Part shown: positions 1 through 7,704 of the stretch, piece by piece
Layout: each line of letters starts with the position of its first letter
How positions within the stretch are numbered: the stretch's first letter is position 1
From: Dictyocoela muelleri
Lineage: Eukaryota > Microsporidia
Direction: 5' to 3'
DNA length: 11,556 bases
Assembly: GCA_016256075.1 (NCBI GenBank)
Contig: SDVU01000653.1
Coordinates: 1-11,556, forward strand
Program-made: the position numbers and the translations under genes
The notes under the pieces: model-generated
The model's database searches: none
Seen by the model: the letters and a program-made list of their open reading frames with translations, nothing else
Told to the model about the DNA's origin: nothing

Positions 1-272
1 TGGGTAGCTTAGGAAGTGACGTATTATTGGAACACCAGGAACCAAAGATCATAAGACTATGGTTGGAGACAACTCTCTGGGTTGGCAGCTATGGATGTTG
101 TCAGAATGTAATATAATATATAATTATTTTATAATAAAAAAATTAATTTAAATAACAGATAATTACTATTTATAGTGAATAGAGATATTAATATGGTTTA
201 TAATATTTAAAAATCTTTAATATTCTAGATATACAGATATTTATTACATTTTAATAAAATACAGATTTTTTT
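1..272. other. Unassigned AT-rich left edge
   Basis: The first ~110 bases are less AT-rich than the rest. They hold a short open stretch on the plus strand, from the window edge to a stop near 111, whose translation I do not recognise. It could be the tail of a feature lying outside the window. From about 110 to 272 the sequence is nearly pure A/T and I see no gene, RNA or repeat that I can support. Confidence 0.4.
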
Positions 273-595
273 GGTTCTACAACAGTTCCCCTCTAAAAAA
301 ATCAAAAGTCGAAACGGTAGAAGATCCCATCAATAAATGATAATAAAAATCTTTTAGAATCCTAGGATTATTCATCTATATAAATATTTTATAATATGAA
401 GCTATGGATTTAAACTTTTCTAAATTTGGTGCAAAGCAACAAATTTAGAAATTTTTAATTCATAGATTCATATTATAAAATATTTATATAGATGAGTAGA
501 TCTTAGAATTCTAAAAGATTTTTATTATCATTTATTGATAGGATCTTCTACCGTTTCGACTTTTGATTTTTTTAAGGGGGGGTGCGGGAAACCTG
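273..595. repeat. Foldback MITE A1 (long palindrome)
   Basis: Two arms of about 140 bp are inverted copies of each other. The left arm starts with a C-run at 288-291 followed by TCTAAAAAAATC. The right arm ends with TTTTTTTAA and a G-run at 576-582. The arms agree almost base for base over the stretch containing GTCGAAACGGTAGAAGATCC. The tip is a 25-nt near-perfect palindrome at 422-446 around a central AAA. There is no coding capacity, so this looks like a non-autonomous foldback element. The exact ends are uncertain: the outer left flank begins GGTTCTACAAC at 273, and the right flank ends AAACCTG at 595. A second copy lies at 1584-1832. Confidence 0.8.
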
Positions 596-1583
596 ATCAC
601 AAGTTACTGTTATATATAAAAAATAAAAAATAAAAAATGACAAAATTAAATAAAACTATTTAATATAATCATTAAAAACTCACTAAATTCGATGTTTTTA
701 TAGTTTATAAAAAACATTAAAGCGTTTAAATGATCATGTAGTGTATCAAGAATGATACCATAATTATAATGTTTTATTTTTTTTAAGTGAAGCAAAAGAT
801 TTTCAATCATTTGAGTATTGGATTTAGTTACTGGATCTACAAAAAAATGCTTATGATCCACACCATCTGTGTATTTATCCTGAATCTTTTCATATACTGA
901 CCACTTATACGAAACTATATATGTCTTTTTTAATGTATTTATCAATAAGAGGTAACAAATTTTTGGGCGTCTCTTTTTTCTACTACTTGGCAATAACAAT
1001 ATCCAGTTAGAGTATTCTACGGCTCCACAAACCCAAACTGGTTTCCCTATATCCCCAACATCATATTTTCTTTTTTTGCCCAGTATGTTTCATCAATTTG
1101 TACCTCCTTCAAAACATTTCCCGGTGGTCTTTGATTCTCTTTGACAAAACAAATATTTTTTTCTCTAAATAATTAAAGCAGGTTTTTGTATATGTCTTCA
1201 CCAATTTAACAATTTTACATTATATAAGAGGCTCAAAAATGGTTTTTATTGAAAAAATAGAAAGAAAATTTAAAGAAAATTAAAGGTGTTTTCTCTTATC
1301 AGCAAGAGAACAATCAGACAAAATATTACTTGTTCCTTTACATTTGAAACATTTCCAGTACTAACCGAAATTATATTTTGTTATTTGTTTTATTCACATT
1401 TCTTTTTTTTCACTTATTACAAATTTTATGTTCAGGTATTGCCTCTAAAATCTTCAAAATAAAATAATTTTTCTTTTTTTTGTGAAATGAAAAAAAAATC
1501 ATAATCATGAGCTCAGTTTAAACGTTTCAACATGGTGTGTCTTTTTTTTACAAATATTTATAATAAAAGTAACTTTTGATACA
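594..1583 (-). mobile_element. Merlin (ISXO2-like) DNA transposon relic, copy 1
   Basis: The interval carries a broken Merlin transposase gene. Its edges match as inverted repeats: GATCACAAGTTACTGTTAT at 594 on the plus strand, and GTATCAAAAGTTACTTTTAT read on the minus strand from about 1582. AAGTTACT is identical in both, and the GATCA-AAG start resembles the end of the Merlin copy at 2205 (GGATCATAAG). The matches lie directly inside the two foldback repeats A1 and A2. The alternative is that these bases are the inner flanks of the foldbacks themselves. The boundaries are therefore tentative, but the coding content is not. Confidence 0.5.
646..1533 (-). pseudogene. Broken ISXO2/IS1595-like (Merlin) transposase, copy 1
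   Basis: This is the transposase of a cut-and-paste Merlin element, a DDE nuclease related to bacterial IS1595. On the minus strand a plausible ATG lies at 1533. A zinc-ribbon remnant follows (EHKICNK near 1420-1435, then WKCFKCKG near 1340). Next come the first catalytic block EVQIDETYWAKK (about 1074-1110), then KPVWVCGAVEYSNW. The C-terminal block HFFVDPVTKSNTQMIENLL holds the catalytic glutamate at 802-804. The last open stretch is 999-646. The gene is broken by internal stops and frame changes, including one in the A-run near 1064-1070. The second catalytic Asp (family pattern D-x-W-x-x-Y) reads Tyr at 907-909 (SYKWSVY). The total span of about 296 codons is normal for the family, so this is a whole gene decayed in place. 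Confidence 0.82.
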
Positions 1584-1832
1584 CCCCCTCCCTTAAAAAA
1601 ATCAAAAATCGAAAGGTAGAAGATCCCATCAATAAATGATAATAAAAATCCATCAGAATCTTAAGATCTACTCATCTATATAAATACTTTATAATATAAA
1701 GCTATAAAATATATATAGATGAGTAGATCTTAAGATTCTAAAAGATTTTTATGATCATTTATTGATGGGATCTTCTACCGTTTCGATTTTTGATTTTTTT
1801 ATGGGAGAGGAGCTGTTAATCGTTGTATAACC
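1584..1832. repeat. Foldback MITE A2, shortened at its tip
   Basis: This is a second copy of the foldback at 273-595, with the same arm words (ATCAAAAATCGAAA, GGTAGAAGATCCCATCAATA) in inverted orientation. The arms start at the C-run 1584-1588 and end near 1810. The right flank GTTGTATAACC at 1822-1832 mirrors the GGTTCTACAAC that begins A1. The middle is much shorter than in A1: the sequence jumps from AAAGCTATAA to the opposite arm, and the 25-nt tip palindrome is absent. The left arm also lacks one C in GAAACGGTAG. It is non-coding and probably the same family as A1. Confidence 0.78.
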
Positions 1833-2204
1833 GATTTTTTAACCTGATTTTATACAAATAACAAGTGATGTAAAGCAATTAACCCATTAATATACTAAAA
1901 TCTTCCGTAAACCCCTATTCAAGATATACAACCCGCGTAGTATCCCTTTTTCTCTACTAAAATTTATTTTGAACGTATTTTTAGTTAACCAAATATAATT
2001 ATTCTGTTATTTTACATATTTTATACATCATCAAAAATATATAATCGCATTTCAGCAGAGTTGGGGCTATTATTCGAATAAAAAATTAGATTTTATAAAA
2101 ATTTTCAACTATGTTTTTTACATTTTTTTAAGAAAATTATACCTTTAAGATTACTAAATTCAGAATTTTTTAATTTGAGAAGCTAAGCTATTCAAAGAAA
2201 TTTT
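1833..2204. other. AT-rich spacer, no gene seen
   Basis: This spacer lies between foldback A2 and the second Merlin element. I translated all frames by eye and saw no known domain. There is no tRNA B-box-like sequence. A slightly less AT-rich patch near 1915-1945 (ACAACCCGCGTAGTATCCC) stands out only in base composition. Confidence 0.5.
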
Positions 2205-2267
2205 GGATCATAAGGAGATAATGCCCCAGGTTGCATCATCTCCTTATGATTAAAATTATAAAAAAAA

Positions 2268-2345
2268 TTTCAATTTTTCAATTTTTCAATTTTTGAATTT
2301 TTAAATTTTTAAATTTTTAAATTATAAATTATAAAAAATTAAATT
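2268..2345. repeat. AATTTTT-type simple repeat
   Basis: An irregular tandem array of 7-9 nt units (CAATTTTT, GAATTTTT, AAATTTTT, then AAATTATA) fills the gap between the left terminus of Merlin copy 2 and the stop codon of its transposase. It is probably microsatellite expansion in a non-coding 3' region. Confidence 0.65.
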
Positions 2346-2393
2346 ATAAAAAAAATTAATAATTAAAAATTAAGAATTTATATAAAAAATGAA

Positions 2394-3279
2394 TTAAAAG
2401 ACTTTTAATAGATTTAACATCTCGGCGAAAACATTTTCTTTTAAAGTGTCGATGAAAATAAATATTTCTAAAAATTCAGCTCTATCATTTATTCTTACAC
2501 CTTTCTGAGACTTAATTTCTGTTTTGATTTTATTGTTAAAACTCTCAACGTTTTTTGTGTGTATTCCTGATTCAGGATCTACAAAATTATATTTATGAGT
2601 AATCTTCGAGTGACTATAATTTTGTCGTGAATTTAAAGTATTGTAAGCTTTCCACATATCCTTATGTATAACTGAACTAGTACGCACAACTTTCTTAATT
2701 ATCGGTATTAAAGAAGAGGCACTTCTATCTGGTACCATACAAGCAAAGCCCTTAGCGAGTACTGTACTCACATCTCCATAGTAATTGCCCAGTCAGCTCA
2801 TGTTTTATTGATCTTACTCAAGGTGATTTAGCATTATGATTTAATTTTGTTTCGTCACTTTGGACAATCTTTTCAAAACCACCTAATAGGATTATTTATT
2901 TTAAAACCACTGCTTTATCAATATAATCATTCTTTTATTTATTCTTAATATGGTTTTTTGATCAACACAAACAAAGCTAGGGATGTTTGATTGTTTAGTC
3001 ATTTTTATCAAAATATATAATCGTTTAAATTTTTTTAGAGAAAACGCTGAATGATAGAAACTATTATGTAAAATAGAAAGGATGGTCTTATAATTTACAC
3101 ATACTTTGTTCACACGCCTCCAATTTAAACCTAGTGGAGATTTTTATATCTAACAAGTCTCATATCTTATTTACAGTATAAACACTGTATTGAATCATAA
3201 ATCATTTTTTTTATAAATAATCGGCAATACTTGTTTCTTGCAAATTATTTAGAACACCTAGGTTGTTTTATTGTCTCAT
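2394..3279 (-). pseudogene. Broken ISXO2/IS1595-like (Merlin) transposase, copy 2
   Basis: The gene reads on the minus strand from a plausible ATG at 3279 to TAA at 2394, about 295 codons, the family's usual size. Recognisable parts in order are: an N-terminal segment (LNNLQETSIADYL); a zinc ribbon starting CLYCK near 3190; a helical DNA-binding segment in 3113-2901 (ILHNSFYHSAFSLKKF); the first catalytic block IVQSDETKLNH near 2850; then CMVPDRSASSLIPIIKK; the second catalytic Asp in HKDMWKAY; and FVDPESGIHTKNVESF with the catalytic Glu. The last 126 codons (2771-2394) are uninterrupted, but upstream there are several stops and frame changes, for example TGA just before LGNYYGDVS. All three catalytic residues are still visible. 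It is broken, yet the least decayed of the three Merlin copies in the catalytic core. Confidence 0.88.
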
Positions 3280-3357
3280 TAAGGGGGTTTAATTATTTTT
3301 ATTTGGTGGCATTATCCCCTTATGATACCATCTGGGGGCATTTTCTCTTTATGATCC

Positions 3358-4250
3358 GAATTTATTTTTCTATTGATTTTATAACTTATTTATTTTTATT
3401 TTTATCTATTTTTTTAAAAATTTTTTCTTTGTTCATATTTAAGAGTCAATTTTTTTTTTGAAATAGAAAAAATATATGTGCCCTTATTACCACATTTTTA
3501 TTTTATTTGATGTTCTTATTCAAAAAAGGGTCATTTATATTAATGATTTTATCATTAAATTTTAGAAAAAAACAGTGCACATTTAAGAGTGATCATATTT
3601 AAGGGAATTCATTATATATATAATGTATCCTCGCAATACTGGTATTCAAAGTGACTTTTTTTGCTTGACCGGTATTGTAAAATACCGGTCAAGTAAATTA
3701 TATATAAAAATTGTTAAAAATTATTATTTGTTATTTTATCTTCTAAAAAATCTAAACATTAGTCTGTCTTTTATTTTATTTCTCAAAAAAATATTTATTA
3801 GACCAAATACACAGTCTAAAAATTCTGATGCGAGTTGCAATAAATAATATAACAATTTAAAAAAATTCTACAGCTATAAAATATTTTATTTGTCATTTAA
3901 GAAACTCTGTATCATTCTGATAAAATTGATAAAAATTATCTTATTTATCGGGTGTTTCATTTTAACAATTTCTTCATTGACTTAATTAAGATAAAAAAAA
4001 TTTATTGTAAAATTGAACATAAACACACCATAATTGTCTATTGAATCAGTATCGCTTGCTATTTTTTTATTTTAAGACCTTTGTGGGTTATTTTTTTAAT
4101 TTTTATTAATAACAGAATAAAAATTTTCTAAAACAAAAAAAAAACCGGCTTTAAAAATAGTATAAAACCGTTATTAAACGTTCATAGACATACAAAATTC
4201 TCTTCTGGTTAATTATTTTGTTAAAAAATTCGATTTTGAGGGAACCAGTT
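3358..4250. other. AT-rich spacer with scattered small repeats
   Basis: No gene is supported here. The open stretches at 3231-3461 and 3623-3847 are low-complexity F/I/L/K-rich translations without a domain. The word CA(T/C)ATTTAAG(A/G)G occurs three times on the plus strand, at 3434, 3578 and 3594. The hairpin at 3661-3696 is listed separately. The rest is runs of A and T. Confidence 0.5.
3661..3696. repeat. Hairpin-forming inverted repeat (CTTGACCGGTATT)
   Basis: TTGCTTGACCGGTATT (3661-3676) is followed after four bases (GTAA) by AATACCGGTCAAGTAA (3681-3696). The arms pair at 15 of 16 positions. It is one of few GC-containing words in the spacer and lies in no recognised gene. It could be two fused transposon ends, a minimal MITE or a structured RNA; nothing seen here decides which. 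Confidence 0.7.
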
Positions 4251-4285
4251 ATTTTGAGGTACTGTTACTGAGAGGTTACACTATA
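4245..4285 (-). repeat. Candidate terminus of a pogo/Tc1-type element
   Basis: Read on the minus strand from about 4284, the sequence starts AGTGTAACCTCTCAGTAAC and continues with GTACCTC. This resembles the CAGTGAAACCTCTCAATA-type ends I know from pogo-like Tc1/mariner elements, and it is bordered by a TATATATA tract that could include the TA target. In this orientation the element would lie to the left of 4285. No partner terminus and no matching transposase were found there, so this is a lone end, recognised from memory only. Confidence 0.35.
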
Positions 4286-4504
4286 TATATATAGTTTATT
4301 TCAAAATAAATGCAAGATCAAAAACTCATTATATTTTCGTCTCGCTATCTTTTTACACGTCAAAAACACTTTATTTTTTTTTAAAAAAAATATATTTAAT
4401 TATGTTTTCAAATATTTCTAATGTCATATAAATGTGTGTAAATCTTATTTTTTAATGATCTTTAATAAAAAAAATTTCCAAAATAAACGCAATTTTTTAT
4501 TATA

Positions 4505-4829
4505 AAATTTTTTATGCTATCTCACAGCTTCATACACAGCATTTTAGCGCTTCCTAAAACCCAGGGCTAGATTGTTACACATTTCAGGACTTATTGAGAT
4601 ATATACCTCATCAATTTTAATTTATATTCACTTAGATTTAAGAGTTTAAATTCTGCTAATTTGAATTTTATAAAAGCCCAAAGTGTCTCAATGGATTAAA
4701 ATCTGAAATCTATGAAGTGCAAGGAAGAAGATTGATTATCTTTTTTCTCCAAAATATTCTCTTGTAAGCTTTGATGTATCCTTAGAGTCGTTATCTTGTT
4801 GAAATATATATTCGTAAAATCATATAGAC
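4505..4829 (-). pseudogene. Tc1/mariner transposase relic, C-terminal half
   Basis: No long reading frame exists here, but minus-strand translation gives clear Tc1 signatures. FQQDNDSKDTSKLTREYF (around 4755-4803) matches the F-Q-Q-D-N-D-P-K-H-T block holding the second catalytic Asp. SDFNP and, one frame over, SIETLWAFIKFKLAEF (about 4660-4710) match the N-P-I-E-N-L-W block with the final acidic residue. SPEMCNNLALGFRKR then NAVYEAV (4525-4590) matches the C-terminal end. At least one frame change splits the N-P-I-E-N-L-W block, and several stops follow. The N-terminal half is missing because a hAT element begins at 4830. No Tc1 termini are confirmed. Confidence 0.8.
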
Positions 4830-6399
4830 CAGTGTTTCTCAACCTGGGTGATATCGTCCAAAAAGAGTTAATTCTTTTTATTTAAGGGGGGGGGGGTGGG
4901 GCGATTTTTAATTTTTTTCGGACGAAAATTTGATGTAAGAAATATATAACTTTTTGTTTCCGAAAATATATTATTTAAGATTTTTTGATTTGCAAAAACA
5001 GATGATTATAAAAATAAAAGCACGTTAAATAATTTGACATAATACCGTCTTTTTTTTATAATTGGGGTTTATTTTAAAAAAAAATATCAAGTCAAATGTA
5101 AGGGTCAAATATGTTATTAAGAATTACGTACCCAACCTTTTATGTTGAGATTTTTTATATATATTAGTGAGAAATGATTCCCGAAAATTTATATCAGCTG
5201 TCATCTATCTATCGTTATAAAATATCAATGTGCCAGCTGTCAGCTGCCACAAAATAAAATCAACTACTTTAATAGTTTTTTTATAAATTCCATAATTTTT
5301 TTAAAACTCTTTTTTTAAAGCTTTCTAAATTATTTATCAACATTTTATTTTAAATTTTTTTAACCTCGATTTATGAAAGACGAAAAAAATAATAAATACC
5401 AAAATATTTATTTATCTAATAGATGTATTGCTGCACCACATAATCATAATTGCCGTTTTGCCTGTTTTTCGAAAACCCATTTTCAAATAGAGCCATGATA
5501 ATCCTAAAACTGATTGATCATTTTAGAAAACATCTGGAGTATGAAGATAAACCTCTTAATTTTTTCCAGGATCAAAAATTAGAATTTGAGAAAGGTTACT
5601 GTTCCAAATATGTTCTTCAATGTGTGAAAAAAAACATTAATAAAGAATTATTATATTCATACCAGATTGCACAGATAATTGCTAAAGCAGGCTTACCACA
5701 CAGTACAGCAGGAAAAATAATAAATCCTGCCTTTGAAATACTGTTATAAACTGTGCTAAATCTAGATTCCAATAGTACTTTAAATTCAATTCCTATGAGT
5801 AATGACACGATCAGAAGAATAATTAATGAAGTTTCATATATTATTGAAATCCAACTTGCAGGAGAAATAAAAAAAACTCAGTTCAGATTGATGAATCAAC
5901 AGTTAGTTATGGTAGAGCACTTATTATGGTTTACTGCCGTTATATTGATAATGATTTCAAGATAGCAGAATAAACTTGATTCTAAAATATTAGAAACAGA
6001 TACTACAGAGGTTTCTATATATGAAACATTTAAATCATTAATTGAAGAACACAAAATTCCTCTTTGAAACATAGTTTCTTGCGCAACTGATGGTTTCACT
6101 CTATGGTAGGAAAACATAAAGGGTTTATTTCCCTTTTAAAAAAAAACAATTCTATCAATTTTGACTGTACATTGTGTTATACATAGGGCAATTTGGTGGC
6201 AAATAATTTATCCCTGCATTATATGAATCACTTAAAATGTTGTTAAGGTGATTAATAGGATAAAGACATACTCGAAATACGATATATTGTTCCAAAAATT
6301 TTGCAAAGAAAACAACTAGCTGCCCATCAGACTTATTTTACACACATAAGTGCGATGGCTTTCAAAAGTGTTTTTTTTGAAGATGTTTATAGAACTTTC
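4830..6399 (+). mobile_element. hAT DNA transposon (ZBED5/SCAND3-like), 3' part missing
   Basis: It begins with CAGTGTTTCTCAACCTGGG at 4830, a typical hAT terminus, placed exactly where the Tc1 relic stops. A ~540-bp non-coding leader follows. It contains an 11-G run (4886-4896), the inverted pair TCGTCC/GGACGA (4854 and 4919), and three CAGCTG words near 5195-5240. The transposase gene then runs from 5373. The gene stops abruptly at about 6400, where foldback B starts. No complementary 3' terminus (GTTGAGAAACACTG) is visible in the window, so the right part of the element is lost or displaced. Confidence 0.82.
5373..6399 (+). pseudogene. Broken hAT transposase of the ZBED5/SCAND3 type
   Basis: A plausible start is ATG 5373 (MKDEKNNKYQNIYLSN). 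A BED zinc-finger remnant follows at about 5450-5560 (PFCLFF, then KLIDHFRKH and YEDKPLNFF); its second Cys reads Phe. Next come AQIIAKAGLPHSTAGKIINP, IPMSNDTIRRIINEV, VQIDESTVSYGRALI with the first catalytic Asp (5890-5892), LETDTTEVSIYETFKSLIE, SCATDGF with the second Asp (6089-6091), HCVIHR (from 6170), and LFQKFCKENN and VRWLSK (6350-6367). The order and motifs match the ZBED5/SCAND3 group of hAT transposases. The C-terminal dimerisation region is absent. Breaks include a frame change near 5449, TAA 5747, a frame excursion over about 5881-5955, TAG 5963, TGA 6065, TAG 6107 and a further shift near 6185. It is clearly non-functional. Confidence 0.88.
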
Positions 6400-6736
6400 G
6401 GTTCTCTAACGACTTAGAGCACCCCCCCTCAGATTTGAAAATCCAAATTGGTAACAGCATAGGGTATGTTTCTTATTTCAAATAAGCGTAAAATATTGAG
6501 ATAAATCTAAATATGTAATTAATTTTTAAAAACCGAAGATATAAAGACATTTACCAAATTTGGTGCAAAGCACCAAATTTTGTAAATGTCTTTATATCTT
6601 CGGTTTTTAAAAATTAATTACATATTTAGATTTATCTCAAGATTTTACGCCTATTTGGAATAAGAAACATACCCTATACTCTTACCAATTTGGATTTTCA
6701 AATCTGAGGGGGGGGCTCTAAGTCGTTGGAGAACCC
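6400..6736. repeat. Foldback MITE B (nearly perfect 167-bp arms)
   Basis: The left arm 6400-6566 starts GGTTCTCTAACGACTTAGAG. The right arm 6570-6736, read on the minus strand, starts GGGTTCTCCAACGACTTAGA. The arms differ at only about ten positions, including a C-run length difference. The loop is just AAA (6567-6569), flanked by AAATTTGGTGC and GCACCAAATTT. It has no coding capacity. The terminus GGTTCTCTAACGA-TTAGAGC followed by a C-run resembles the outer right end of foldback A2 (GGTTATACAACGATTAACAGC), suggesting one superfamily. It interrupts the hAT gene on the left and touches the gypsy end repeat on the right. I see no direct target duplication. Confidence 0.88.
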
Positions 6737-6803
6737 GGAAACGTTACGATCATTCAATAAAGTCTTTTTTAATAAACCAGCTTGTTTTCGGAGGTTACTT
6801 CAA
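6736..6803 (+). repeat. Left end repeat (LTR) of the gypsy element
   Basis: This direct repeat of 9839-9906 has 64 of 68 bases identical and runs from CGGAAACG to GGTTACTTCAA. It contains an AATAAA polyadenylation-type signal at 6756-6761. The similarity to the right LTR starts just where foldback B ends. Confidence 0.8.
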
Positions 6804-6804
6804 C

Positions 6805-7700
6805 TTGAGCTCAAGGAGCATAAAGTCCCCTGAACAAATTGAAGAAGAAATTAAAAGGGAACAAAACAAAATCCAAACTACGATAGTAAATGATCCACGA
6901 TTTGATAGTGCAAGTTTCGAATACAAAAATGAAAATTCGGGTCTGAGAATTACACATAAGATAAATACCCTAGTATCACTAGATGAACAAGATATTATCA
7001 GCTGGAGAATTAGTTTTAAGGAACTCGCAAGAATCTGTAAATGGTCAGATTAAATCTAATTAGAAGTCTTAACCCAGATCATTGACATTAACCTTCAATA
7101 CAAGATTGGAGAAGTAAGTTCGGCCGATGAAATTCAACAAGATTCTCAAACTCAAGTATAACTATAATACAGCCTATAAGTATCAGAATAAAGCAGCGAC
7201 CATTAACCAGAACGAATATTACACAATATATGCTTACCTTGAAGAAATCAAAATAACAGACAATAAAATTGCTATCTGTCTTGATTGGAATGAAACAATA
7301 AGAAATGGAAAAATCCAAGAAATTTTCTACAACGGACTAGATGACTTTACAAAATTTTAAAATTAAAACATCCTAACAGAGACTTTGATACGATTATTAG
7401 AGTTCTTGTGGAAATGATAACATTTATGAAAAAAATGAGAAAAAAATTTTCCGAACATAAAGATGTAATGAATGAATTCAGAGAAAAACAGAATCAAAAA
7501 TATGATACCCATCCCAGTCACCGCATTTTCATGAACTCCGCAGGTAATAAATTCGTAAATTCCATAGAACCTACTCTCATAGTACTCAGGAATGCCGAGA
7601 ATGCGAAAAATCAAAACTTAAAAACGATAAACCAAACAAGAATAACTCAGAAAAAAAAGACTTTTTCAATTAACTTCCCCAATGTAAACCTAAAACAATC
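6805..7700 (+). pseudogene. Gag-like region of the gypsy fossil
   Basis: This region follows the left end repeat directly. Its translations are hydrophilic and Lys/Glu/Asn-rich. They contain LDEQDIISWRISFKEL and, further on, CLDWNETIRNGKIQEIFYNG, the kind of sparse Trp and F-x-x-G-L pattern seen in retroelement capsid regions. No CCHC zinc knuckle was seen. The assignment rests mainly on position, upstream of the protease, because gag is too variable to recognise by motif. Broken. Confidence 0.6.
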
Positions 7701-7704
7701 GAAA

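Larger units (their letters stand above)
2205..3357 (-). mobile_element. Merlin DNA transposon with terminal inverted repeats, copy 2
   Basis: The left terminus, 2205-2234, starts GGATCATAAGGAGATAATGC. The right terminus, 3328-3357, read on the minus strand starts GGATCATAAAGAGAAAATGC. They agree at about 26 of 30 positions. Each terminus is followed by a further copy of the ATCATAAGGNGATNATGC unit in inverted orientation: 2230-2250 on the left, and 3305-3326 on the right. The ends are thus built from a doubled motif. The 1.15 kb length and the single transposase gene inside, on the minus strand, fit the Merlin superfamily. Flanking bases GAAATTTT and GAATTTAT may be an eroded target duplication, but they match only partly. 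Confidence 0.78.

Noticed and set aside
96-284. Possible solo LTR starting TGTTGTC and ending CTACAACA
   Set aside because: The terminal match is only six bases, there is no target duplication, no coding part adjoins it, and the right end overlaps GGTTCTACAAC, which is better explained as the outer flank of foldback A1.
3231-3847. Open stretches 3231-3461 and 3623-3847 on the plus strand
   Set aside because: They are low-complexity F/I/L/K-rich translations without domain motifs. The first runs through the Merlin copy 2 terminus and the second through a hairpin.
5617-6117. Minus-strand open stretches 5617-5808 and 5896-6117
   Set aside because: They are antisense to the hAT transposase relic.
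7088-7614. Minus-strand open stretches 7088-7318 and 7363-7614
   Set aside because: They are antisense shadows of the gag-like region of the gypsy fossil, with no motif of their own.
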